Source: Sporosarcina cascadiensis
GTDB lineage: Bacteria > Bacillota > Bacilli > Bacillales_A > Planococcaceae
NCBI RefSeq assembly: GCF_009650995.1
Contig: NZ_WHVV01000004.1
Location: 62,001-126,000, forward strand
Length of the DNA: 64,000 nucleotides
Direction: 5' to 3'
Shown here one piece after another: positions 1 to 7,607 of this stretch; the first letter of the stretch is position 1, and every line of letters begins with the position of its first letter. A program made the position numbers and the translations under genes. The notes under the pieces are model-generated. The model ran no database searches. It worked only from the letters and a program-made list of their open reading frames with translations, and was not told the DNA's origin.

Positions 1-59
1 GTAAATGAAGCTTCTGGCCCCAAATACGCAACAGACGGTGCATATTTTTTCTCTGTCAT
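1..59 (-). CDS. pheA: Prephenate dehydratase, N-terminal fragment (gene runs off the left edge)
   Basis: Only the first 19 codons are inside the window. The translation carries AYLGPEASFT just after the start, which matches the AYLGPxG(T/S)FT signature at the N-terminus of prephenate dehydratases, the enzyme that converts prephenate to phenylpyruvate for phenylalanine synthesis. An AGGGAGG ribosome binding site lies just upstream of the ATG (about 66-74). The gene follows pheB by about 30 bp on the same strand, as in the B. subtilis obg-pheB-pheA order. The identification rests on a short stretch plus context. Confidence 0.8.
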   Translation of the reverse strand, partial: MTEKKYAPSVAYLGPEASF

Positions 60-89
60 GAAACTTTCCTCCCTAACAAGTTCAAGTAT

Positions 90-545
90 TCAAAAGACGC
101 CCGAACTGATTAAATCTACAGAATCAATAAATCTAGGAGCTTTCAAACGCTGCAGAAAAGCTTCCACCTTGATTTCCATCTCTGTTACATCAAGTGACAA
201 CGTAATATTGGCACGTCCTTGAACCGGAATTGTCTGATGAATCGTCAAGACATTGCATTTCGCCTTCGAAATGATTTCCAGCAATACCGCCAATGAACCT
301 TTCAAATCTTCCAGCTGAATAAAAATTGTCAGAATGCGATCCCGAGCAATCGACTCGAACGGGAACACGGCATCGCGATACTTATAAAAGGCGCTGCGTG
401 ACAGACCGACCCGTTTTGTCGCTTCCTGGATCGTCGTCACTTCGCCTCTTGCCAGCATTCTTTTTGCCTCCAGCATTTTCTGCATGGATTCTGTCAACAC
501 ATCTTCCCGGACCAGATAGAACTGGCCTTCCCCGATTTGCTCCAT
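90..545 (-). CDS. pheB: ACT-domain protein PheB (UPF0735 family)
   Basis: A 151-residue protein opening EQIGEGQFYLVREDVLTES. It has an N-terminal helical segment with a helix-turn-helix look (TIQEATKRVGLSRSAFYKYRD, roughly 40-60) and a C-terminal ACT domain of about 70 residues (VLLEIISKAKCNVLTIHQTI). ACT domains usually bind amino acids. Its position between obg and pheA suggests a link to phenylalanine synthesis, but the biochemical role is not known to me. The ATG at 545 is chosen because GGGGGGAG stands 5-6 bases before it. An in-frame TTG 36 bases upstream has no binding site and reaches almost to the obg stop. Length fits the family (about 147-152). Confidence 0.88.
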   Translation of the reverse strand: MEQIGEGQFYLVREDVLTESMQKMLEAKRMLARGEVTTIQEATKRVGLSRSAFYKYRDAVFPFESIARDRILTIFIQLEDLKGSLAVLLEIISKAKCNVLTIHQTIPVQGRANITLSLDVTEMEIKVEAFLQRLKAPRFIDSVDLISSGVF

Positions 546-583
546 TTTGCTCCCCCCAGAATGAGCATTTGTCTTTTTCAAAC

Positions 584-1873
584 TTACTCTAAGAACTCAA
601 ATTCATAATCCAAGATCCGAACGATGTCGCCGTCTTCTGCACCGCGTTCACGCAATGCGTCGTCAATACCCATTCCCCGCATCTGACGTGCGAATTTACG
701 GACTGACTGGTCGAAGTTGAAATCTGTCATCTTAAACAGGCGCTCAAGTGTATAGCCTGATAATACATAGGCACCGTCATCGTCACGGGAAATAACAAAA
801 TCCGGGCCGGTCGATTCATGCTTGTACAATACAGAGTTCGCTTCTTCCTCTACTTCTTCGAGCATAGGGAATTCCGGCGTCGTTTCAAGCAGGTCCAGAA
901 TCGCATAAAGCAATGGATCCAGTCCTGTTCTCGTCAATGCCGAGATAGGGAATACCTGAATCTCCTCATCGCCAAGCGCTTCTTTAAATGCAGCCAAGTT
1001 CTCTTCAGCATCCGGCATGTCCATTTTATTTGCAACGATAATCTGCGGACGTTCTGTCAAGCGCATATTATATTGCTCAAGTTCCGCATTGATCGTCTGA
1101 TAATCATCAAACGGTTCGCGTCCTTCCAAGCCCGACATATCGATGACATGGACAATAACACGTGTACGCTCGATATGGCGTAAAAATTGATGGCCGAGGC
1201 CGATTCCTTCATGTGCCCCTTCAATCAAACCAGGCAGATCCGCCATAACAAAAGTACGGTGATCATCCGTTTCAACCATTCCAAGATTCGGAACAAGCGT
1301 AGTAAAATGATAATCCGCAATTTTTGGTTTCGCGGCGGAAACTACTGACAGCAATGTAGATTTTCCGACACTCGGGAATCCTACCAATCCAACGTCTGCA
1401 AGTACTTTTAATTCGAGAACAATATCCAAACTAACGCCCGGCTCTCCTTTTTCAGAAAGCTCAGGTGCCGTATTCTGCGGTGTAGCAAAGCGGCTGTTAC
1501 CGCGCCCTCCGCGCCCTCCGCGGGCGATGACGGCCTGCTGCCCGTCTTCTACCAGGTCAGCGATGACGATGTCTGTCTCCGCGTTCTTAACGACTGTACC
1601 GGGTGGAACCTTTATAACCATATTCGTACCGCCGCGTCCGTGCATGTTTTTACTTCCTCCATGCTCTCCACGAGGTGCTTTGAAATGACGTTGGTAGCGG
1701 AAATCCATGAGCGTGCGCAAACCTTCATCCACAACAAAAATCACGTCAGCACCTTTACCGCCGTCACCGCCTGACGGACCTCCATAAGCAATATACTTCT
1801 CCCGACGAAATGCGACCATACCATCGCCGCCGTCGCCGCCTTTAACAAATACTTTTACGTGATCCACAAACAT
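584..1873 (-). CDS. obg: Obg-family GTPase (CgtA)
   Basis: A 429-residue essential GTPase associated with the 50S ribosomal subunit, the stress response and, in Bacillus, entry into sporulation. Domains in order: the glycine-rich Obg fold (about 1-158, with [16 protein letters not shown] at 11-26), the G domain (P-loop GFPSVGKST 165-173, DLPGLIEGA around 212-220, NKMD 282-285), and a C-terminal OCT domain ending in an acidic tail (FEFLE). The start has AGGAGG 10 bases upstream. It sits 3 bp after the spo0B stop, as in B. subtilis where spo0B and obg are co-transcribed. All switch and base-recognition motifs are intact. Confidence 0.98.
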   Translation of the reverse strand: MFVDHVKVFVKGGDGGDGMVAFRREKYIAYGGPSGGDGGKGADVIFVVDEGLRTLMDFRYQRHFKAPRGEHGGSKNMHGRGGTNMVIKVPPGTVVKNAETDIVIADLVEDGQQAVIARGGRGGRGNSRFATPQNTAPELSEKGEPGVSLDIVLELKVLADVGLVGFPSVGKSTLLSVVSAAKPKIADYHFTTLVPNLGMVETDDHRTFVMADLPGLIEGAHEGIGLGHQFLRHIERTRVIVHVIDMSGLEGREPFDDYQTINAELEQYNMRLTERPQIIVANKMDMPDAEENLAAFKEALGDEEIQVFPISALTRTGLDPLLYAILDLLETTPEFPMLEEVEEEANSVLYKHESTGPDFVISRDDDGAYVLSGYTLERLFKMTDFNFDQSVRKFARQMRGMGIDDALRERGAEDGDIVRILDYEFEFLE

Positions 1874-1876
1874 TAT

Positions 1877-2410
1877 TTATAATCCTCCTAATTTTCCGCT
1901 CAAGATAACCGTACATTGTTCTGATTCATTCAAGATTTCAATCGTCAGCAGATCAGAATCCTCTGCAGCGTGAAATGAAACACCTTGTATATCTGAAAAT
2001 GATAATTGAATACTCCATGTGAGCGCTGTAATCACGACATTAATCATGACCGTACATTCAGCATATTGATCGATACTCGACATAACTGTTTTCACAAGGC
2101 TTTCTAAGTACCCGACCAACATGGCATCAATTCTAGGTAAAGTAACTTCAGATGCAATGTCGCAACACAGCCGGCTGTTAAAAACAGGATATTTCCAGTC
2201 CAGCATCATCAGCCATTCTTCCGTTTTAGGCAGTCCTAATCGTTGAAGCATGGCAAACTGCTGCATCTCTGAAGTCTTTTCCAGTATGCATTCTTTTGCT
2301 TCCTGATATTTTCCCATATCTAAATACATGAGTAATAATTGCATGTCATTCATATGATCATGCCGACTGAATTTCATAATTTCTGATATTTTCAGTTCAT
2401 TCTTCCCCAT
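1877..2410 (-). CDS. spo0B: Sporulation initiation phosphotransferase Spo0B
   Basis: A 177-residue protein corresponding to the phosphorelay enzyme that moves phosphate from Spo0F to Spo0A. The histidine box FSRHDHMNDMQLLLMYLDMG puts the phospho-accepting residue at His17 in this numbering, comparable to RHDWMNxLQ in B. subtilis Spo0B. The rest is the variable ATPase-like C-terminal fold. The ATG at 2410 is preferred because GGCGGTGA lies 8 bases before it. An in-frame GTG nine bases upstream overlaps that binding site. The gene opens the spo0B-obg-pheB-pheA unit. Sequence outside the histidine box is divergent, so the call rests on motif, length and gene order. Confidence 0.92.
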   Translation of the reverse strand: MGKNELKISEIMKFSRHDHMNDMQLLLMYLDMGKYQEAKECILEKTSEMQQFAMLQRLGLPKTEEWLMMLDWKYPVFNSRLCCDIASEVTLPRIDAMLVGYLESLVKTVMSSIDQYAECTVMINVVITALTWSIQLSFSDIQGVSFHAAEDSDLLTIEILNESEQCTVILSGKLGGL

Positions 2411-2442
2411 TATTTTCACCGCCAGCTGAATTCATACTTCTT

Positions 2443-2451
2443 AGTATAGCA
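2443..2451 (-). promoter_or_regulatory. Extended -10 promoter element for spo0B
   Basis: The minus strand reads TGCTATACT, an extended -10 (TGn plus TATACT), 33 bases upstream of the spo0B ATG. No convincing -35 hexamer is seen, which is common for extended -10 promoters. The upstream rpmA terminator (2501-2529) makes a separate promoter here necessary. The same TGCTATA(C/A)T string recurs before pilM, the second pilin gene and folC. Confidence 0.5.
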
Positions 2452-2500
2452 TTTTCATTCGAAAATCACTAAACTAATCGTCAGTTCGTTTCGAATGAAT

Positions 2501-2529
2501 ACAAAAAGGACTGCAACGAGTGCAGTCCC
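2501..2529 (-). terminator. Rho-independent terminator of rplU-prp-rpmA
   Basis: On the minus strand GGACTGCA and TGCAGTCC form a perfect 8-bp stem with a 5-base loop, followed by TTTTTG. It lies 24 bases beyond the rpmA stop and separates the ribosomal protein unit from spo0B. Confidence 0.9.
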
Positions 2530-2552
2530 TTCTTGTTTGTCATGCTATCCGA

Positions 2553-2843
2553 TTAAGCTTCTTGAACTTCCGGGTAGACACTGACTTTCTTTTTGTCGCG
2601 GCCAAGGCGTTCGAAACGAACGACACCGTCAACTTTTGCGAATAGAGTATCATCTCCACCGCGTCCCACGTTTTCACCCGGGTGAATTTTTGTTCCGCGC
2701 TGGCGATAAAGGATTGAACCGCCGGAAACGAATTGTCCGTCTGCACGCTTAGCGCCAAGACGTTTTGAATGGGAGTCACGACCGTTCTTTGTAGAACCTA
2801 CTCCTTTTTTCGATGCGAAAAACTGAAGATCCAAACGTAACAT
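2553..2843 (-). CDS. rpmA: 50S ribosomal protein bL27 with cleavable N-terminal extension
   Basis: A 96-residue bL27. The core ([20 protein letters not shown], then [20 protein letters not shown]) is unmistakable. The protein begins [14 protein letters not shown], the Firmicute-specific extension removed after the FF pair by the protease Prp, whose gene is immediately upstream (12 bp). The ATG at 2843 has AGGAGG 8 bases before it. An in-frame GTG nine bases further up sits inside that binding site and is rejected. bL27 reaches the peptidyl-transferase centre, so N-terminal trimming matters for ribosome function. Confidence 0.97.
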   Translation of the reverse strand: MLRLDLQFFASKKGVGSTKNGRDSHSKRLGAKRADGQFVSGGSILYRQRGTKIHPGENVGRGGDDTLFAKVDGVVRFERLGRDKKKVSVYPEVQEA

Positions 2844-2855
2844 AGCTGCCACCTC

Positions 2856-3182
2856 CTACTTTGTAAAGGATAATTGTATATATTCTGCATAGTCCACTTC
2901 AATCGTCTGTAAAGAAACAATCATGGCTTTTACGATCAGCTGAACTTCAGCATCACGATCCGTCACCGGAAACGCCACGCGTAAGTATCCGCCATCCGCT
3001 CCCTGCTCGATTTCAGGTACTGTTTCAGTAAGTTCGGCGATTGCATTGACCGCTCCAAAGGATACGGCTGAAGCGCCTGCACATACTAAGTCTTTCCCGT
3101 GTTCTGCAAAGTCTGCATGACCGTCCATCTCAAAAGATGAGATGCGCCCGGAAGGCTCTTTCGCAATTCGGATATGAATCAT
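2856..3182 (-). CDS. prp: Ribosomal-processing cysteine protease Prp (YsxB)
   Basis: A 108-residue protease that trims the bL27 N-terminal extension. The catalytic pair is visible as His22 (GHADFAEHGKDLVCAGAS) and Cys34, spaced exactly as in characterised staphylococcal Prp. It lies between rplU and rpmA with 6 bp and 12 bp gaps, the conserved rplU-prp-rpmA arrangement. Its substrate is encoded directly downstream and carries the expected LRLDLQFF recognition sequence. Confidence 0.95.
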   Translation of the reverse strand: MIHIRIAKEPSGRISSFEMDGHADFAEHGKDLVCAGASAVSFGAVNAIAELTETVPEIEQGADGGYLRVAFPVTDRDAEVQLIVKAMIVSLQTIEVDYAEYIQLSFTK

Positions 3183-3188
3183 ATCGAA

Positions 3189-3497
3189 TTACAGATTGAT
3201 TCCGTCAATAACAATTTTCGTGTATGGCTGACGGTGACCCTGTTTTTTGTGGTAGTTCTTTTTCGGCTTGTATTTGAAAACGGTAATTTTCTTTCCACGG
3301 CCTTGTTTGACAACTTTACCTGTTACAGTAGCGCCTTCTACGAATGGAGCACCGACTTTAACGTCATCTCCACCTACTAAAAGAACTTTGTCAAATGTAA
3401 CAACCTCATCAGCTTCTCCAGCAACTTTCTCAATGAAAATCTCCTGGCCAGCTTCAACTTTGATTTGTTTTCCACCTGTTTCAATAATTGCGTACAT
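3189..3497 (-). CDS. rplU: 50S ribosomal protein bL21
   Basis: A 102-residue bL21 starting [20 protein letters not shown], with the typical basic C-terminal half ([19 protein letters not shown]) and the closing [15 protein letters not shown] precedes the ATG. It is the first gene of the rplU-prp-rpmA operon, behind a strong promoter and a structured leader. Confidence 0.98.
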   Translation of the reverse strand: MYAIIETGGKQIKVEAGQEIFIEKVAGEADEVVTFDKVLLVGGDDVKVGAPFVEGATVTGKVVKQGRGKKITVFKYKPKKNYHKKQGHRQPYTKIVIDGINL

Positions 3498-3607
3498 ACT
3501 TGCACCTCCTCTATTTACTCAGACTCGCCTTCACAGGTGATTCACTAGGAATTCTTGTACCTGATCAGTGCGGTTGTAGCACGGGTGCTACAAACAATAA
3601 CAGTAAA
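3498..3607 (-). promoter_or_regulatory. Ribosomal protein L21 leader (autoregulatory RNA, probable)
   Basis: A leader of roughly 100 bases precedes rplU. Its most obvious element is a perfect inverted repeat, TTGTAGCAC at 3574-3582 against GTGCTACAA at 3585-3593 (8-bp stem with a 4-base loop in practice). An L21 leader RNA upstream of rplU is known in Firmicutes. I assign this by position and by the hairpin, not by a covariance match. Beyond it, 3640-3683 shows nothing recognisable. Confidence 0.55.
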
Positions 3608-3636
3608 ATATTATCACATAGAAAACTATAGGTCAA
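3608..3636 (-). promoter_or_regulatory. Promoter of rplU-prp-rpmA
   Basis: The minus strand has TTGACC at 3631-3636, then TAATAT (3608-3613, spacing 17), overlapping GATAAT (3610-3615, spacing 15). The start point would fall just before the L21 leader hairpin. Confidence 0.65.
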
Positions 3637-3683
3637 GCGTTTTGTTTTTTGATTGGTAGATAGGCTGAATTAAATTAAAATCG

Positions 3684-4233
3684 AGTAAGTGGAGAGAGAC
3701 CGTTTCCCTGCGTTTCAGACGGACGCTTTCCGGAGGGCCCTCGGTGAGCCAAGCGAACAGCGAAGGGTTCGCTTTGCCGTATTTCTGCGCTCTTTGCGGA
3801 AATTAAGGCAATACAGAGTTTCTTCTGCACGCTAATTTCGCTTCGCTCCCTTTAATTGTCTCATCCTATCGGGCTGATCCTCCCGGAGTCGCCGTCTTCC
3901 ACTCCGGTACACTGGCTAGTGTTTTAATACATTTTACGTGATGTGTAGTATAAGCATATTATTTGAGACTATTATAGTATGTATGGTGTTCATTCTATAA
4001 GAGCTAAGATTCTTGTGATCAATGCGTTTGCAAGGTCGATAAACTAAAACATACCAGCTCAACTCGTACTTTGTTAAAAAGCAGCATGAAATATTTTCTC
4101 CACACCAGCGAAGGCGCAACTGCGGGGTTAGCCGTTGCTATGAGACAACTGGCATGTTCTTCGCCAGTAGGCTCATCGCGGAAGGCAATCCCTCAGCACC
4201 GAAGCGGGTTCAAACTGCAAAAACAAATTTTGT
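3684..4233 (+). repeat. Intergenic repeat A, copy 1 (about 550 bp)
   Basis: This fills most of the 775-bp gap between rplU and spoIVFB and encodes no credible protein. It matches, in inverted orientation, the segment 31498-32018. Shared landmarks in order are GTGGAGAGAGACCGTTTCCC, GGAGGGCCCTCGGTGAGCC, TCGCTTCGCTCCC, TCCTATCGGGCTGATCCTCC, CCACTCCGGTACACTGG, then AAAAAGCAGCATGA, TTCTCCACACCAGCGAAGGC, TTCTTCGCCAGTAGGCTCAT and AAAAACAAATTTTG. Copy 1 contains an 85-bp stretch (3753-3837) absent from copy 2. Several inverted repeats, such as ACTGGC...GCCAGT, suggest a structured RNA or DNA. Confidence 0.85.
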
Positions 4234-4272
4234 TCAAACCACCGAAAATGTCGAGCGACGGAACAAAAAGCT

Positions 4273-4893
4273 TCATTCCATAGAAAAAGATCTGGATGCG
4301 GATAGCTTTTCAAATGCCTGCTCATATTTTCGGAAACGGTATGAAATGATATTCTGGATTGCGAGAAAGACAGAGATCATTACATAGGGAAGGCTGTCAG
4401 GCAGGTATGTACTCAGAAATAAGCTGATTGAGATCGATGCGATGATCGAATACAGCAGGAAAACGGAGCGGGAGGCATATTTATTCTGTTTGTTCTCAAG
4501 CAGGACAGAAACCGCTTGTCCGCCATCTAATGGCAGGACCGGCAATAGATTGACAGCTAGCAGAAGGAATTGAATATGAGTGAACTGCGCGCTGCCTGGA
4601 AATGTTGAAACCAGACCGATCAGCAACAGGATCGCTGTGGCAAACGGTCCTCCCAGCGCAATGAGCAGCCGCTGCCGTTTCGTTGCCAGCTGCCGATTGA
4701 CGATCTGCAATTCCCCTCCGTACGGCAGGATCGTACAGCTGCGAATTTTCATTCCTGACTGTTTAGCCGCCAAAACATGCCCTAACTCATGAAACACTAA
4801 AGAAAATAAAATCATGGCATACAGCGAGACGCCGCCCACAATCATAAAAAACAGAAAAATAGGTAATAAAATGGGATGAATGCGAAATTTCAT
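4273..4893 (-). CDS. spoIVFB: Site-2 intramembrane protease SpoIVFB, short form without CBS domain
   Basis: A 206-residue polytopic M50 metalloprotease of the kind that cleaves pro-sigma-K in the mother cell during sporulation. The zinc motif HELGH is at 35-39 in the first part, and the third ligand is in NLLPVLPLDGGQ (Asp123). About six hydrophobic segments are seen. B. subtilis SpoIVFB is close to 288 residues and ends in a cytoplasmic CBS domain; here the protein stops shortly after the last membrane segment (RFRKYEQAFEKL). The stop lies 40 bp from repeat A. It overlaps spoIVFA by 4 bases (ATGA), so the pair is translationally coupled. Confidence 0.9.
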   Translation of the reverse strand: MKFRIHPILLPIFLFFMIVGGVSLYAMILFSLVFHELGHVLAAKQSGMKIRSCTILPYGGELQIVNRQLATKRQRLLIALGGPFATAILLLIGLVSTFPGSAQFTHIQFLLLAVNLLPVLPLDGGQAVSVLLENKQNKYASRSVFLLYSIIASISISLFLSTYLPDSLPYVMISVFLAIQNIISYRFRKYEQAFEKLSASRSFSME

Positions 4894-5432
4894 TCGAGGC
4901 CGCCTGTCATGTACGTTGCAAGTACGGTCGGTTCAAGCGGTATGCCGTTGCGTTTCACCCGGACATATACTGCATCTTCATCCATCACCGCGATTTCATC
5001 TCCCCGCCTGACTGTTGTGTAAGGCAATGTGGAAAACGAACCGACAAAGCCATAGGTCACTTCATCACCATTATCGTATTGAACGGTCACAGTTTTGCCT
5101 GACTGCCGTGTATAGCCCGTGAACACAACAAGCCCGCTACCTTGAGAAGTGATGGACATCGGCTGCGAATAGGAAATGATTGCACCGTCTTGATAGGGCT
5201 GAAACGAATCATACGAAGCAAACGGATCAAATTCTGTGCCGGAAGATACGGTAATCGATTCCTCCTCTCCAATTAACGAAGACACCCACTTTTTCATCAC
5301 GACAAAATCTTTTCCTGTCGTAACATACTGTGTAACCGGAATATTTATAAGCTGGCGTTCTTCAAGTTTTGCCACAGCGACCACGGACACACTCAATATA
5401 CAAGCGAGAATCCATTTCGTTTTCCATTTCAT
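4890..5432 (-). CDS. spoIVFA: SpoIVFA, regulator and anchor of the SpoIVFB protease
   Basis: A 180-residue protein with one N-terminal membrane segment (WILACILSVSVVAVAKLE) and an external domain resembling a degenerate LytM/M23 fold (TVTVQYDNGDEVTYGFVGSF, then VRRGDEIAVMDE) without the metal-binding HxH. In B. subtilis SpoIVFA holds SpoIVFB inactive in the outer forespore membrane until SpoIVB cleaves it. The ATG at 5432 is chosen because GGAGGGG lies 5 bases before it. A longer in-frame start at 5480 lacks a binding site and overlaps the likely sigma-E promoter. Confidence 0.85.
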   Translation of the reverse strand: MKWKTKWILACILSVSVVAVAKLEERQLINIPVTQYVTTGKDFVVMKKWVSSLIGEEESITVSSGTEFDPFASYDSFQPYQDGAIISYSQPMSITSQGSGLVVFTGYTRQSGKTVTVQYDNGDEVTYGFVGSFSTLPYTTVRRGDEIAVMDEDAVYVRVKRNGIPLEPTVLATYMTGGLE

Positions 5433-5453
5433 CACTTCCCCTCCCTTACCTGC

Positions 5454-5482
5454 AGTGTATGAAAGTAGTGAAGGGTACATGC
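5454..5482 (-). promoter_or_regulatory. Candidate sigma-E promoter of spoIVFA-spoIVFB
   Basis: The minus strand contains CATACACT (5454-5461), a full match to the sigma-E -10 consensus CATACAnT. Fourteen bases upstream is GCATGTA (5476-5482), 5 of 7 against the -35 consensus KMATATT. The start point would fall about 16 bases before the ATG. Mother-cell sigma-E control of spoIVF is known in B. subtilis. Confidence 0.6.
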
Positions 5483-5548
5483 GGGGAATTTTACGGGTAT
5501 GTCATCCAGTTCCAGCGGGCAGCTGGACGCCAGCTTCCACTTAAAAAG

Positions 5549-5578
5549 AAAAAACTCAGCACCGTGAAGGCACTGAGC
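5549..5578 (-). terminator. Rho-independent terminator after minD
   Basis: On the minus strand CTCAGTGCC (5569-5577) pairs with GGTGCTGAG (5555-5563) around a 5-base loop, with two G-U pairs, followed by six T residues. It closes the mreBCD-minCD transcript and insulates the sporulation genes downstream. Confidence 0.88.
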
Positions 5579-5589
5579 ATAACCAGCTA

Positions 5590-6393
5590 TTAGGATTTAC
5601 TGAATAATGTTTTCAACTTGCCAAAGAATCCCGGCTTTCCTGTGTCCATAGACATTAACGGCACAGATTCCCCTAAAATACGGCGCGCAATATTGCGATA
5701 GCCAACCGCGGCAGGATTAGAAGGGTCCATCACGACGGGCTCTCCTTTATTGGAGGAAGAGATCACGTTCTCATCATCCAGGACGATCCCCAGCAAATCA
5801 ATTGATAGATGCGTGGTAATTTCATTGACATCAAGTGCGTCTCCGCTTTCCATCAGACGTTTTTTAATCCGGTTGATGATCAGCTTCGGCGGTTCTACAC
5901 CTTCTTCTGATTCGAGCAGTCCGATAATCCGGTCCGCATCGCGCACGGCAGAAATTTCCGGCGTCGTAACCACAATCGCACGGTCTGCACCCGCAATAGC
6001 ATTTTTATAACCCTGCTCGATTCCTGCAGGGCAGTCAATCAGAATGTAATCATAATCCATTTTCAATTCGCCGATCAGTTTTTTCATCTGCTCCGGATTG
6101 ACGGCATTTTTGTCTGTAGTCTGCGCAGCTGGAAGCAAAAACAGCCGGTCATCAAATCGCTTGTCCTTGACCAGAGCCTGTTGAATTTTACAGCGTCCTT
6201 CCACGACATCAACCAGATCGTAAATAATCCGGTTCTCGAGACCTAAAATGACGTCTAAGTTCCGCAAACCAATGTCTGTATCGATCAAGCAAACTTTTTT
6301 CCCTTGCAGTGCCAAGGCAGTTCCAAGATTGGCTGACGTCGTGGTTTTGCCGACGCCGCCCTTACCAGAAGTAATAACAATTGCTTCTCCCAA
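5590..6393 (-). CDS. minD: Septum site-determining ATPase MinD
   Basis: A 267-residue ParA/MinD ATPase starting GEAIVITSGKGGVGKTTTSA, with the deviant Walker A GKGGVGKT at about 10-17, the DCPAGIEQG motif of the Walker B region, and a C-terminal amphipathic helix (FFGKLKTLFSK) for membrane binding. It recruits MinC to block division near the poles and to place it at mid-cell. The start is a TTG at 6393 preceded by AAAGGAGG at 8 bases. This gives the usual N-terminus, and the alternative upstream start lies inside minC. The TTG is one base after the minC stop, so the pair is likely coupled. Confidence 0.97.
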   Translation of the reverse strand: MGEAIVITSGKGGVGKTTTSANLGTALALQGKKVCLIDTDIGLRNLDVILGLENRIIYDLVDVVEGRCKIQQALVKDKRFDDRLFLLPAAQTTDKNAVNPEQMKKLIGELKMDYDYILIDCPAGIEQGYKNAIAGADRAIVVTTPEISAVRDADRIIGLLESEEGVEPPKLIINRIKKRLMESGDALDVNEITTHLSIDLLGIVLDDENVISSSNKGEPVVMDPSNPAAVGYRNIARRILGESVPLMSMDTGKPGFFGKLKTLFSKS

Positions 6394-6394
6394 A

Positions 6395-7066
6395 TTATAT
6401 ACCTCCTTTAAATGTTGCAAGGCCCGGACGTAAATGTCGCAGTTCCTGGAGGCGATCTATCGCAATCTGTCCGTTGTCATGGATATACGCGCATTCCATT
6501 TCCGGCTGTTCCGATAGAATCGTTAACTCATCAGTCATTGTTTCAATTTTATCCGCGATCTTTAAATGTGTCGCTTCCAGCCAGGATGCCGCGATGACAG
6601 CATCAAAATTACCTTCTGCTCCTGCATGCGCTATACCTTTCAGCCTACCTAGAATATAGATGCTTCCGCCTGCAATTACCTGGGCATTCGGATTTACATC
6701 TCCGATAATGACTAAATCGCCGGCTGCTTTTACGATTTGTCCGGAACGTACGATACCGATATACGTTTCCGATTGTTTTTCAACCAGCCTTTGCTGACAC
6801 TCTTCTAACGATATGACATCACTCTGAACCTTTGAAACCCGTAAATGAGGAGAATGATGAATGACCGAGAGAATGCTTTTCATATCTTGTTCATCACAAT
6901 AGCGATGGCCGGTATGCAGCTGTACTTCTGCAACGCCTTCAAGTCCGCTCCCCTGCACCTTTTCCTCAAGCTCTTCTAATAAATCGGAAAAAGCACAGTG
7001 GTCGTCCAATCGAAGCACCAGGCCATCTTTCGTTCCTTTGATCGTTACTACTTGTGATTTCGTCAC
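6395..7066 (-). CDS. minC: Septum formation inhibitor MinC
   Basis: A 223-residue inhibitor of FtsZ assembly. The N-terminal domain begins TKSQVVTIKGTKDGLVLRLD. The C-terminal beta-helix carries the MinD-binding RSGQ and dimer motifs (IVRSGQIVKAAGDLVIIGDV, then GRLKGIAHAGAEG, then MECAYIHDNGQIAIDRL). The GTG at 7066 is preferred: GAGGTGAT lies 4-8 bases before it and the product then aligns with B. subtilis MinC. ATG 7072 and GTG 7075 overlap that binding site. Confidence 0.95.
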   Translation of the reverse strand: MTKSQVVTIKGTKDGLVLRLDDHCAFSDLLEELEEKVQGSGLEGVAEVQLHTGHRYCDEQDMKSILSVIHHSPHLRVSKVQSDVISLEECQQRLVEKQSETYIGIVRSGQIVKAAGDLVIIGDVNPNAQVIAGGSIYILGRLKGIAHAGAEGNFDAVIAASWLEATHLKIADKIETMTDELTILSEQPEMECAYIHDNGQIAIDRLQELRHLRPGLATFKGGI

Positions 7067-7085
7067 CCACATCACCTCACAATGC

Positions 7086-7607
7086 TTAAAAACCCGCTTG
7101 TTTTTGATTAAATCGTTTTAAAGTAATTTGTTTAAACGTCCAGCCGAACATGATGATGAACAACGAATTCGCGATGACTGTCGGCAGCAGCCGGCTTGCC
7201 AGGAATTCATTGAAATCAATAGATGTTAGCGCGATAATACTGGCGAATAGATAAGAAAGCATTTCGAGTAATACAATCATCACCAATGATAATACCATGA
7301 CCGTAAATGTATGCCGCTGAATCTGCCGGATGACCAAAGTAGATACATAGCAAATAAGCGGGTACATAAATGTGTATAGTCCAATAATATCAATGTGATA
7401 CATATCATACAAGAGGCCAAGGATGAAAGCGTATAAAATTGCGCGCTGACGGCTGTAATAGGCCGCAATAAAAATTAAGTACACAATCAAAAATCTTGGA
7501 ACGAAAACAAACAGCTCACCATTTCGCTCAATCGGTGAAAACAGGCTGAAAATCGGCTCCAAGAAAAACAATATAACTGCAATGAGAGGGATGATGAACC
7601 GATTCAT
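7086..7607 (-). CDS. mreD: Rod shape-determining membrane protein MreD
   Basis: A 173-residue integral membrane protein with five or six hydrophobic segments and the family feature AILYAFILGLLYDMYHID. MreD works with MreB, MreC and the RodA/PBP2 synthase in lateral wall elongation. Its start overlaps the mreC stop by 4 bases. The order mreB-mreC-mreD-minC-minD is the Bacillus arrangement. Confidence 0.95.
   Translation of the reverse strand: MNRFIIPLIAVILFFLEPIFSLFSPIERNGELFVFVPRFLIVYLIFIAAYYSRQRAILYAFILGLLYDMYHIDIIGLYTFMYPLICYVSTLVIRQIQRHTFTVMVLSLVMIVLLEMLSYLFASIIALTSIDFNEFLASRLLPTVIANSLFIIMFGWTFKQITLKRFNQKQAGF

Noticed and set aside
818..1183. 121-codon plus-strand frame opposite obg
   Set aside because: Antisense shadow of a highly conserved gene, with no start signal and biased composition.
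4071..4387. Plus-strand frames across repeat A copy 1 and the end of spoIVFB
   Set aside because: They have no ribosome binding site, lie mostly in non-coding repeat A, and are not preserved in copy 2 at 31498-32018.
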